DNA from: an uncultured Pseudomonadales bacterium
GTDB lineage: Bacteria > Pseudomonadota > Gammaproteobacteria > Pseudomonadales > Azotimanducaceae
Length of the DNA: 64,000 bases
Direction of reading: 5' to 3'
NCBI GenBank assembly: GCA_958295875.1
Contig: OY282379.1
Location: 2,757,046 to 2,821,045, forward strand
The notes below the pieces were generated by a model. The model searched no databases. It was not told the DNA's origin and was given only the letters and a program-made list of their open reading frames with translations. The stretch's first letter is position 1, and every line of letters starts with the position of its first letter. Shown in pieces: positions 53,529 through 61,308 of this stretch. Made by a program: the position numbers and the translations under genes.

Positions 53529-54392
53529 GTGCCTTGGTTGCGGCTCTCCGGCAGCGTTCCGGGCAGCGCCGCCGCGGCGCTCGGCGAAGCGCTGACGGCG
53601 CGGGGCGCGGTGGCCGTGACTTGGCAGGATGCCGGCGACGCGCCCATCATCGAGCCAGCGCCCAATGCACCCCCGAACTTGGCTGCATGGCGCCAAACGC
53701 GGGTGGCTGCCCTCTTTCCCCTCGATGCGGAGCTCGCAGTTGCGCGGGAAGCGTTCGCCGGCGCGGCTGTGCAAGTCGAGTTCGTGGCAGACCGGGATTG
53801 GTCTGAGACGTGGCGCCGTTTCGCGCCGACGCGCCAGTTTGGGCGGTTGGCGGTTGCGCCGCTGGATGCGCCGGCGCCGGCAGCGCCCGTGGTGTTGCGG
53901 CTGGATCCTGGCATGGCGTTCGGCACCGGTGCTCATCCAACCACGCAACTCTGCCTCGATTGGCTTGCATCGCGCCCGCTTGCCGCCAAGACGGTGCTGG
54001 ACTTTGGTTGCGGCAGCGGCATCCTCGCCATCGCCGCGAAGCTGCTCGGTGCCGAGCGCGTCGTCGCCGTGGACGCGGACCCGCAGGCGCTTGTGGCGAC
54101 CGCTGGCAACGCCGGCCGCAATGGCGTCGCCGTGGAGACGATGGCCGGCGATGCCTATCGGCCCGTGGCCTTTGATGTGGTGATTGCCAACATCTTTTCC
54201 GCAACGTTGGTGGCGCTGGCCAAGGGTCTCGTTCAGAGCGTCGCTGCCGGCGGGGAGCTAGCGTTGAGTGGGATCCTTGAGCATCAGGTGCCGGGGATAG
54301 AAGCCGAGTACGCGGCGCAGGACATAGCCGTGTCCGCCTCGGGTCACATGGACGGCTGGGCCTTGCTCAGCGGTTCGCGGCGACCGACGTGA
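53529..54392 (+). CDS. prmA: ribosomal protein L11 methyltransferase
   Basis: The 287-residue SAM methyltransferase trimethylates ribosomal protein L11. It has the expected PGMAFGTGAHPTTQLCLDWL, motif I DFGCGSGILAIAAKLLG and the NIFSATL post-motif segment. GTG 53529 gives the normal VPWLRL N-terminus. It directly follows accB where accC is usually found between them. Confidence 0.95.
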   Translation: MPWLRLSGSVPGSAAAALGEALTARGAVAVTWQDAGDAPIIEPAPNAPPNLAAWRQTRVAALFPLDAELAVAREAFAGAAVQVEFVADRDWSETWRRFAPTRQFGRLAVAPLDAPAPAAPVVLRLDPGMAFGTGAHPTTQLCLDWLASRPLAAKTVLDFGCGSGILAIAAKLLGAERVVAVDADPQALVATAGNAGRNGVAVETMAGDAYRPVAFDVVIANIFSATLVALAKGLVQSVAAGGELALSGILEHQVPGIEAEYAAQDIAVSASGHMDGWALLSGSRRPT

Positions 54393-54471
54393 CGCCGCTT
54401 GGCGCATCCCGTTTGCGCGGCGGCGGCGTGCCTCGGTGGAGCGGCGATGACGCCGCGGGGCAGGGCTAGCG

Positions 54472-55023
54472 ATGGCTGCCCCTGAGGATGCCTTGGCGCC
54501 GGCGCGCCGACGCTCGGCCGGCAGCCGCCGCGTCGGCGTGGCCTGGCTCGCGTCTGCCGCGGCCCTCGGCGTGACCGCCTTGGCCGCGCAAGGGCTGTGG
54601 CTGTGGTTCGAGCACGGCGCTCGAACGCCGGCGCTGCGCCCGGTGTATGTGGCTGGCTGCGCGATGTTCGGTTGCGAGTTGCCGCCGCTGCGCTCACTCG
54701 CGGCTTGGTCGGCCAGTGCCGTCGAGGTGCGGTGGCATCCCCGCAGGCCCGGCCTCGTCGTGAGCGCCACCATCACCAACCAAGCCGAATACCCGCAGCC
54801 ACTGCCGACGCTCTTGGTGCGCTTCACAGACATCGACGGCGGCCTGGTGGCCGAACAGTCCCGTGCGCCGGCGGCGTACTTGCGCGGTGGCGCAGTGCTC
54901 GAAACGCTGCCGGCTGGCGCCCCGCTCCCCATCGAAGTGATCGTGGACGACCCCGGCGCCAGCGCCGTGAACTGCGAACTGGGCTTCGCATGGCCCGTGC
55001 CCGAGCCGCCACCCGGCGAGTGA
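54472..55023 (+). CDS. DUF3426 domain protein
   Basis: The 183-residue protein has one membrane helix (VAWLASAAALGVTALAAQGLW) and a periplasmic DUF3426 domain with CAMFGCELPPLRSLAAW, SATITNQAEYPQPLPTLLVRF and EVIVDDPGASAVNC. Members usually also carry an N-terminal zinc ribbon, which is absent here. In Pseudomonas-type genomes this gene sits between prmA and dusB; dusB does not follow. Confidence 0.82.
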   Translation: MAAPEDALAPARRRSAGSRRVGVAWLASAAALGVTALAAQGLWLWFEHGARTPALRPVYVAGCAMFGCELPPLRSLAAWSASAVEVRWHPRRPGLVVSATITNQAEYPQPLPTLLVRFTDIDGGLVAEQSRAPAAYLRGGAVLETLPAGAPLPIEVIVDDPGASAVNCELGFAWPVPEPPPGE

Positions 55024-55128
55024 GCGTGAGCGGGGCCTATCGCCGGTGTCGCGCAGAGCGGTGGCCCCCCTCGCTCAGTGAGGGCAGGGCTACACTACGG
55101 GGACTGTGATGTGGATGGGGCCATCACG

Positions 55129-55353
55129 ATGTTGGCGAAACTAACGGCAACGAAACAACTCACGCTGCCCGATAAGCTGTTGGCGTTGTTTCCGGGTGTG
55201 GACTGCTTCAGCGCAAGCGAGGAGAACGGTCGGATCGTATTGGTTCCCTTGCGGCTCAGCCGGGCCGACGCAGTGCGCCAGAAACTGGCGGAACTCGGCA
55301 TCACTGAAGAGGATGTGAAGGACGCCGTGGCGTGGGCGAGGCGACACGACTGA
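55129..55353 (+). CDS. AbrB-like antitoxin of a VapBC-type module
   Basis: The 74-residue protein reads LAKLTATKQLTLPDKLLALF then GVDCFSASEENGRIVLVPL, a SpoVT/AbrB swapped-hairpin DNA-binding pattern. A helical tail (DAVRQKLAELGITEEDVKDA) of the toxin-binding kind follows. ATG 55129 is chosen because the fold starts right after it. The expected PIN toxin gene overlaps its 3' end but is truncated. Confidence 0.7.
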   Translation: MLAKLTATKQLTLPDKLLALFPGVDCFSASEENGRIVLVPLRLSRADAVRQKLAELGITEEDVKDAVAWARRHD

Positions 55354-55433
55354 TCCGACCGCGGGTCGTGCTGGACACCAACGTCCTTGTCTCCGCTCTG
55401 CTGTTTGGCCATCGTTGGACACTCCCGTGCTGA
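55332..55433 (+). pseudogene. truncated PIN-domain toxin gene
   Basis: GTG 55332 opens a frame reaching RVVLDTNVLVSALLFG, the classic first strand of PIN toxins (COG1569 type), then HRWTLPC and a stop after 33 codons. The HipA gene on the other strand ends 12 bp later, and no further PIN sequence is present. The toxin is therefore inactive and its antitoxin an orphan. Confidence 0.7.
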
Positions 55434-55445
55434 CGCCGACGGTCT

Positions 55446-56729
55446 TCAGATCGCGGTTGGCGTAGCCCCGGAGCGCTGGGTCGCCGGCTGCATCAGTCCA
55501 GCGTAGTCGAAGGCGCTGGCCACGGCGTCGCAATCCGCCTTGCTGGCACCAGCTTGTCGCAACAGCTCTCGCCACCGTGCGTTCACGGTTGTGCGCACAT
55601 GGTCGAAGATCGCCGCCGCCTCGCTTTGGGAGAGCAGAAACCGGCCAGCGCCACTGAGCAGATTCTCGCGGTTCGCCCAGCGCCCGAACCGTCCGCAGAC
55701 CATGGCTAGATCGCGGCGCTGTTGCGCGACGACCGGGGACGGCACCAAGTCGTAGGCCGGGCTCAAGCGCCACTGGCGTTGCCAACCGATGACGGCGTGG
55801 TTGCGGGGATGGTCGTCTAGGTTGGACACCACCGCGTTGAAGCACATGCGCGTGAACAACTCGCGCAAGTCGTCCCGCGGGGCGCCGCTGCTGCGGCGAA
55901 TTTCGTCTGCCAACAACAAGTACGACCAATTGCCGCGTTCGGTTGCGCTTTCGTCCGCGCGCAAAAGCGTCAGCGCGCTCACCATGCGGGCGCGTTGATA
56001 GCCGGCCGCTGTTTTCCGGCGGTCGAAGCGGTTCAGGAGCAGCACCTCCCGATGGCCCACGGCGCTGCAGCGGTGCTCCGCCACGTTGATCCCACACGCT
56101 CGCGCAAGCGTCAACACCCCGTGCTCGACGCGAGGATGGTTCCAACGATCGTCCGGGTGCGGGAACTTGGCGAGGTAGGAGCGCGCGCTGTCAGCCACCA
56201 CCGCTTTGGGGCGCGCACCACCCATTGAGGTGCCAAGCATCAGCAACCGTTCCAGCGACGGCGGCGAATCAACAGCTTCGCCGGCTAGCAGCGCCTCGGC
56301 TTGCCGCTGCAGCACGTCCAACTGCAGCACGCCGTTGAAGTGCGGCCGCACCGGCGGCGGTTCGACGTTCAAGCCGAAGCCGAGTGCGCCGGCGCGATCG
56401 TCCGGGCCGCGCAGCAGATAGTCGAACTCGTCCAAGACGGTGGCGCCGGCGGCGCGTTCGATCACCAGCCGTCCCCAGTAGTCCGGCATGGCATCGCGGA
56501 CCGCGCCGAAGAACCCGCCAAGGCGAACCGTCTCGAAGGCGCCTGCCGCCAAGCGCAGTTCGGCCGGGTCCAGCTCAACGGCATCGGCGCGTTCCCGGTA
56601 AGCGCGGCGGTAGACGAACCGCCCGGTGGCGACGCCATCGATCTGCTCGACGCGGAACCGCCCCGCCGTGGTGAACGCCGTCTCGCCCGGCAAGACGACG
56701 TAAACGTAGCATTCGCGTTCAGCCGTCAT
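55446..56729 (-). CDS. hipA: HipA-family serine/threonine kinase toxin
   Basis: The 427-residue protein has an N-terminal HipA domain (DGVATGRFVYRRAYRERADA) and the kinase core: the P-loop-like GTSMGGARPKAVV (166-178), K188 in YLAKFPHPDD, catalytic NLDDHPRNHAVI (303-314) and AYDLVPS (326-331). HipA kinases phosphorylate translation components such as glutamyl-tRNA synthetase and induce dormancy. Key residues appear intact. ATG 56729 starts TAERECYVYV. HipB lies 59 bp upstream on the same strand. Confidence 0.88.
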   Translation of the reverse strand: MTAERECYVYVVLPGETAFTTAGRFRVEQIDGVATGRFVYRRAYRERADAVELDPAELRLAAGAFETVRLGGFFGAVRDAMPDYWGRLVIERAAGATVLDEFDYLLRGPDDRAGALGFGLNVEPPPVRPHFNGVLQLDVLQRQAEALLAGEAVDSPPSLERLLMLGTSMGGARPKAVVADSARSYLAKFPHPDDRWNHPRVEHGVLTLARACGINVAEHRCSAVGHREVLLLNRFDRRKTAAGYQRARMVSALTLLRADESATERGNWSYLLLADEIRRSSGAPRDDLRELFTRMCFNAVVSNLDDHPRNHAVIGWQRQWRLSPAYDLVPSPVVAQQRRDLAMVCGRFGRWANRENLLSGAGRFLLSQSEAAAIFDHVRTTVNARWRELLRQAGASKADCDAVASAFDYAGLMQPATQRSGATPTAI

Positions 56730-56788
56730 GGTCGGGCGCTGTTGGCGGCACGGTGCGGAGGCGGAGCATCCCACGCGGCGCACTTGCG

Positions 56789-57136
56789 TCAGAAGTCATC
56801 GTCCAGCCCTTGGCGGCGTCTGGCGCGTTTGCCGCCGCGCGCGATCTCAAGCGCCATGCCTTCCGCGTCCGAACTTGGATCGGCCAGCGGGCGCAGCTGG
56901 TCGGCGAGACCGAGCGCCCAGAGTGCGCCGACGTAGGCGGCGACGCCGGTGGTGGCCTTGCCGCGCTCCGCGTCGGCGACGACGAAGCGCGAAACGCCGA
57001 TGCGCTCGGCCAGTTCAGCTTGCGTCAGGCGCCGCCGCAAACGCGCGATGCGGAGGTTGGCGCCGAGCCTTTCGAGGGCGGCCACCACCGCGGCGGGCGG
57101 GGCTTTGTTGATATGGGATAACGCAGGCATGGGCAT
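56789..57136 (-). CDS. hipB: HipB-like XRE antitoxin
   Basis: The protein has an XRE helix-turn-helix: LGANLRIARLRRRLTQAELA and ERIGVSRFVVADAERGKA, about residues 25-62. A basic/acidic tail (KRARRRQGLDDDF) follows. HipB proteins repress their operon and neutralise HipA. The start is uncertain: ATG 57136, ATG 57130 and TTG 57145 are all in frame and none has a clear Shine-Dalgarno sequence. Confidence 0.82.
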   Translation of the reverse strand: MPMPALSHINKAPPAAVVAALERLGANLRIARLRRRLTQAELAERIGVSRFVVADAERGKATTGVAAYVGALWALGLADQLRPLADPSSDAEGMALEIARGGKRARRRQGLDDDF

Positions 57137-57145
57137 TTGCGTCAA

Positions 57146-57529
57146 CGAATGAGTCGGTTATGTTGAACCAAGGCAACACAAAAGGCGAGATTGTCGGTGC
57201 GCGACCGGTCTACATCGTCGGCGGAGCGGATGGAGATGTGCTGGTGGCGCAGATGCCATTGGTCGGTTCTCGGCGTTGCAAAGCCGATGCGTCAGGGCTA
57301 ACTTCCCCGTCGCCGGCGTTGCCCCGCCTACGCACCTCAGGCGATGGGTGCCAGGGCGAGTCTCCTGCGCCGTCCCTTGTGCCATTGCTGCCGCGGATGC
57401 TTCCTGCACGCCAAACTTGCGCGATAGAGCCTTGGCTTCCCCATTTGCGTGGCTGCGCAAACGCAGCGGGCGTGCCATGCGCGCGCCGCCGGGATGCGAG
57501 GGCCGGCGGCGCTCCAGCGGCCATCTCGC
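57146..57529. other. intergenic region between hipBA and purH
   Basis: About 380 bp without a supported gene. CATTTGCGT occurs at the hipB end (about 57124-57132) and again at 57442-57450, where TTTGCG (57444-57449) and CGCAAA (57456-57461) make a perfect inverted repeat. These may be regulator sites. In related genomes dusB and fis lie here; I find no trace of either. Confidence 0.4.
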
Positions 57530-59098
57530 ATGTCTGAACCTGCCCGCCGCATGCCTAGCCGGGCGCTCTTAAGCGTTTCGGACAAAACCGGCATCGTGGC
57601 GTTCGCCCGTTCGCTGGCGGATTTGGGCGTGGAACTGCTCTCCACGGGCGGCACCCGGCAGACCCTCGCGGAGGCCGGCATCGATTCGACAGAGCTTTCC
57701 GACCACATGGGCTTTCCCGAGATCATGGATGGCCGCGTCAAAACGCTGCACCCCAAAGTGCATGGCGGCATCTTGGCGCGTGGCGAAGTGGATGCCGGCG
57801 CACTGCGCGAACATGGCATCGCGCCGATCGATCTGGTGGCGGTGAACCTGTACCCCTTTGCGCGGGCGGCGGCTGCCGGCGTCACCTCGCAAGAAGCCCT
57901 CGCGCACATCGACATCGGCGGCCCGACGCTGCTCCGAGGCGCCGCGAAGAACCATGCCCGCGTGGCGGCGGTGGCGCATCCTGAGGACTACGGCGACGTG
58001 ATCGATGCCTTGCGGGCGGGGGGCTTCACCGCCGCCCAGCGCTTCGAGCTCGCGGCGAAGGCGTTCGCCCACACCGCCCGTTACGATGCTGCCATCGCTG
58101 CTTGGTTCGCGGGTGTCCAGAACGCTGGCGCGGCGGATGTGTCGCCGTTCCCGCCAACCCTGAGCCTCTCCTTCGCCAAACGCGGCGCCATGCGCTATGG
58201 GGAGAATCCTCACCAGCGTGCGGCCTTCTATGTGGAGGATGAGCCGCGTTCCGGCACGGTGGGTGGGCTCACGCAGTTGCACGGGGCGGCGCTTTCCTAC
58301 AACAACGTGGTGGACGTTGATGCGGCGCTGCAATGCGTCGCCGTGTTCGACGCGCCGGCGTGCGCCATCGTCAAGCACGCCGGGCCGTGCGGCGTCGCGG
58401 TCGGCGCCAACCTCCGCGATGCGTACGCCAAAGCGTTCGCCGCGGATCGCACCTCAGCCTTCGGCGGCGTCATCGCGTTCAATCGCGCGCTGGACGGCCA
58501 CACGTTGCAAGCGGTGCTCAGCGCCCAGTTCGTCGAGGCCGTGGTGGCGCCGGAGATATGCTCGGAGGCCGTTGCCGGCGTCAAGAAGTCCGTCCGTTTG
58601 TTGCAGGTGGGGGCGCTGGATGACCGGCTCGCGCCCTTGGGGTATCGGCAAGTGAGCGGCGGCCTGTTGGTGCAGGAGGCCGATGGGTTGGCTGCGGATG
58701 AACGGGCGCTGCGCACGGTGACCGAGCGGCGGCCATCCTCCACGGAACTCGAAGACCTCCTATTTGCGTGGCGGGTGGCGACATTCGTGAAGTCCAATGC
58801 CATCGTCATCGCCCGCGCTGGCGCGACGCTCGGCATGGGCGGCGGCCAAACCAGCCGGGTGGGGAGCGTTCGCGTCGCCGTCGGGCGGGCTGGGGAAGAG
58901 GGCCACGCCATCGCCGGCGCTGCGCTGGCCTCCGATGCTTTTTTCCCGTTTCGGGATGGCGTGGATGTGGCGGCGCAAGCCGGGGTGGCCGCGATCATCC
59001 AGCCTGGTGGTTCGAAGCGCGACGCGGAGTGCATCGCGGCGGCGAATGAACACGGTTTGGCGATGGTCTTCACCGGTGTGCGGCACTTCCGGCATTGA
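57530..59098 (+). CDS. purH: bifunctional AICAR transformylase / IMP cyclohydrolase
   Basis: The 522-residue PurH catalyses the last two steps of IMP synthesis. The N-terminal cyclohydrolase has ALLSVSDKTGIVAFARSL, STGGTRQTLAEAG and GRVKTLHPKVHGGILAR. The C-terminal transformylase has RYGENPHQRAAFY, KHAGPCGVAVG and GGGQTSRV. Start is ATG 57530 or, 7 codons later, 57551. The usual next gene, purD, does not follow. Confidence 0.96.
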   Translation: MSEPARRMPSRALLSVSDKTGIVAFARSLADLGVELLSTGGTRQTLAEAGIDSTELSDHMGFPEIMDGRVKTLHPKVHGGILARGEVDAGALREHGIAPIDLVAVNLYPFARAAAAGVTSQEALAHIDIGGPTLLRGAAKNHARVAAVAHPEDYGDVIDALRAGGFTAAQRFELAAKAFAHTARYDAAIAAWFAGVQNAGAADVSPFPPTLSLSFAKRGAMRYGENPHQRAAFYVEDEPRSGTVGGLTQLHGAALSYNNVVDVDAALQCVAVFDAPACAIVKHAGPCGVAVGANLRDAYAKAFAADRTSAFGGVIAFNRALDGHTLQAVLSAQFVEAVVAPEICSEAVAGVKKSVRLLQVGALDDRLAPLGYRQVSGGLLVQEADGLAADERALRTVTERRPSSTELEDLLFAWRVATFVKSNAIVIARAGATLGMGGGQTSRVGSVRVAVGRAGEEGHAIAGAALASDAFFPFRDGVDVAAQAGVAAIIQPGGSKRDAECIAAANEHGLAMVFTGVRHFRH

Positions 59099-59234
59099 TG
59101 GCGGCCGCCGCTGCGTGGCGCCGCCGGCGCAGCACTGCTAGCAGCCCCATGCAAGGGCGTCCTCGCACAGAACGCAGCTGCTTGGGCTGACAGTCTTCAT
59201 GGCGATTGGCTGACAGCGGCGCGACGCGCTGTTT

Positions 59235-59257
59235 GCGAGCATGGTCACCATGCTCGC
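59235..59257. promoter_or_regulatory. 23-bp palindrome over the start codon of the cNMP-binding gene
   Basis: GCGAGCATGGT (59235-59245) and ACCATGCTCGC (59247-59257) are perfect 11-bp inverted arms around one central base. The ATG at 59241 lies in the left arm and a second in-frame ATG (59250) in the right. It could be an operator or an mRNA hairpin that hides the start codon. Confidence 0.5.
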
Positions 59258-60125
59258 CGACGCGCTGAAGCGCTTTCCGCCTTTCTCAGAGCTGGATGCG
59301 GCTGGGCTGGCCGCGGCAGCCGCCCATGCCCGCCTCATCGAGCTGCCGTCGCGCCGTTGGCTGGTGCGCTTGGGCAGCCCGCTCAACCGCCACCTGTATC
59401 TGGTCTCTGGCGAAGTGCGGGCCGTGGATGAGACGGGGCGCACCCGCAAGGTGAAGGGCGAGATCTATCGCGCTGGGGATTCGCTGGCCATCGAGACCCG
59501 CGCTGCGACCACGGTGCTATCCGTGGACCTTGCACCGCTGCAGTTCCTGTGGAGCCCCGCCACGTTGCCAGAGCCGGAAGTGGCAGACGTGGCGAATTGG
59601 CTTGAGCGCCTGTTGGCGTCCCCCTTGGTGCAAGCCATGCCCGCGGTCACATGGCAACGGCTGCTGCGCGGCGCCGGGGAGCGTCGCCTCGCCGCCGGCG
59701 AACGGTTGCAGGCGGAAGACGCGGTGTACATCGTGCAGTCCGGCGCCGTCGAGCGGGATGGCAGCGCGTATCAGGCGGGGGAGTTCTTCGGCGAAGACAT
59801 CGCCTTCGCCGGCGACGGCGTGGTGTCCGGCGCTTCGGTCTATCTGGCGGTGCGGGCGACGCGGCTGTTGGTGTTGCCCGGCGAAGTAGTGCGGGAACTC
59901 TTGGCCGGCTATCCACTCACCGCGCCGCCAAACGCCCAATTGGTGGATCTGGACCAGACGCCCTTGGCGGCATTGCGGCGCCGTGCCGAGGGCTTGCGCA
60001 AGGATCAGCCCGTTGGGGTGTGCGGCGGCCGCGCCGGGGAACGTGCCTATGCGCTGATCGCATTGACACGCTTGGGGTTTGCCGCGGCGCCGGCGGCAGC
60101 GCCGGCTGAGAAAACCCAGGCTTGA
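59241..60125 (+). CDS. protein with two cNMP-binding-like domains and a degenerate rhodanese tail
   Basis: The 294-residue protein has two cyclic-nucleotide-binding-like beta-rolls: LGSPLNRHLYLVSGEVRAVDE (about 42-62), and LAAGERLQAEDAVYIVQSGAV (about 150-170) with YQAGEFFGEDIAFAGDG. The C-terminus, LRKDQPVGVCGGRAGERAYA, looks like the active-site loop of a rhodanese with its first half lost. No helix-turn-helix is present. The phosphate-binding cassettes are degenerate, so ligand binding is doubtful. A regulatory or scaffold role is inference. Confidence 0.65.
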   Translation: MVTMLADALKRFPPFSELDAAGLAAAAAHARLIELPSRRWLVRLGSPLNRHLYLVSGEVRAVDETGRTRKVKGEIYRAGDSLAIETRAATTVLSVDLAPLQFLWSPATLPEPEVADVANWLERLLASPLVQAMPAVTWQRLLRGAGERRLAAGERLQAEDAVYIVQSGAVERDGSAYQAGEFFGEDIAFAGDGVVSGASVYLAVRATRLLVLPGEVVRELLAGYPLTAPPNAQLVDLDQTPLAALRRRAEGLRKDQPVGVCGGRAGERAYALIALTRLGFAAAPAAAPAEKTQA

Positions 60126-60494
60126 TGCGGTGTTCTACAGGCCCGCCGCGGTCGCCCGCCATGTCGGGTGGCCAGCACGCCATCGCCAACGGGCAACTTG
60201 GTGCCTCCGGTTTGGGAAAGCGCCGCGATAGGGCTGGCCCCTGCCGGGCACTGCGCCGGGCGCTGCGTCGTTGGGCGTGGCGGCGCCGTTCGCGCCGGCG
60301 CAAGGCACACGGCTGTTCACCGGGCGGCGGCGCTGCCGCGGAAGGCTGATGCCTTGGCGTTGGCATGGCGCGGGTGGCCGCCAGCGCCGAGCGGGGCGTA
60401 CTCCGGGTTGCATGCCCGATGCCATGGGCCTTGAGTCCTTGCGCTCCCGTGCGACACTTTCACTGGCTCATCACAGAACATTGGGGAACTGGAA
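60126..60494. other. intergenic stretch, no supported gene
   Basis: About 370 bp of very GC-rich sequence between the cNMP-binding gene and the SRPBCC gene. Open frames on both strands lack recognisable motifs or start signals. The SRPBCC start is preceded by GGGGAACTGGAA. No RNA gene was recognised. Confidence 0.4.
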
Positions 60495-61076
60495 ATGGTA
60501 TTGGCGCTGCTGCTCGTCGCCGGCCTTGCTTGGCCCGTGGCGGCGGAAGTCGCGGAGGTGGACGAGGACGGCTTCGTCTCGGCCTTCGAACTGCAATTCG
60601 GCGCAGCGCCTGAGCGCGTCTATGACGCCTTGGTCGCGGAAACGGGCGCTTGGTGGGATCCTGCCCACACTTTCTCCGGCGATGCCTTGAACCTGACGTT
60701 TGCCGTTGCGCCCAGCAGCCCGCGCCCCGGCGCGGAGGCCGGGCCTGGCTTGGCCCTCTGGGAGCGGCTGCCCGGGGAGGGCAACTTCGCGCGCCATCTC
60801 GACGTGGATTTCGCCCAGCGCGGCGTTCGCCTGCGGTTGCGCGGCGGCTTGGGGCCGCTGCAAGCGCTGGCCGTCGCCGGCAGCATGACCTTCGATCTAG
60901 AGGGCTCCCTCGTCGGCACGAAGTTGACCTATCGATACACCGTCACCGGCCGCAAGCTCACCGCCTGGGCGGACCCGGTGGACAGGGTGATGCGCGAACA
61001 GATGGAGCGCCTACGCCGCTACGTCGAGACGGGCTCGCCGCTGCGCGCCGTGCGATTCCCAACCGACGCGCGTTGA
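60495..61076 (+). CDS. exported SRPBCC (START-like) family protein
   Basis: The 193-residue protein has a signal peptide (VLALLLVAGLAWPVAAE). A START-like fold follows: FELQFGAAPERVYDALVAETGAWWDP, split as strand and helix, then GSLVGTKLTYRYTVTGRKL and the long C-terminal helix REQMERLRRYVETG. Such proteins bind hydrophobic ligands; the ligand is unknown. ATG 60495 immediately precedes the signal peptide. Confidence 0.75.
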   Translation: MVLALLLVAGLAWPVAAEVAEVDEDGFVSAFELQFGAAPERVYDALVAETGAWWDPAHTFSGDALNLTFAVAPSSPRPGAEAGPGLALWERLPGEGNFARHLDVDFAQRGVRLRLRGGLGPLQALAVAGSMTFDLEGSLVGTKLTYRYTVTGRKLTAWADPVDRVMREQMERLRRYVETGSPLRAVRFPTDAR

Positions 61077-61308
61077 GCGTTCCCGATGCGGCCCGGCCCT
61101 TGGCGCGGGTGAGGCGTCAGCCATACGAGGTCGCCGGCGACGGCGCCGTCCCTTGGCAGGCTCAGGAAGGCGTCCGACTTCTCCAATTCCGCTTCCATCC
61201 ACCCCTAGCGCCGGCCATACTCGCCACCCGTAGCGTGGTGCCCCGAAATCGCCATCGATGAGCACCAGCGCTCGCCGCAACTCAGGATTGTCTGCCGAAG
61301 GAGTGCTC

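Noticed and set aside
57160..57537. Plus-strand frame before purH, considered as a remnant of dusB or fis
   Set aside because: No similarity to either protein could be seen (no Fis C-terminal helix-turn-helix, no Dus flavin motifs); poor coding character.
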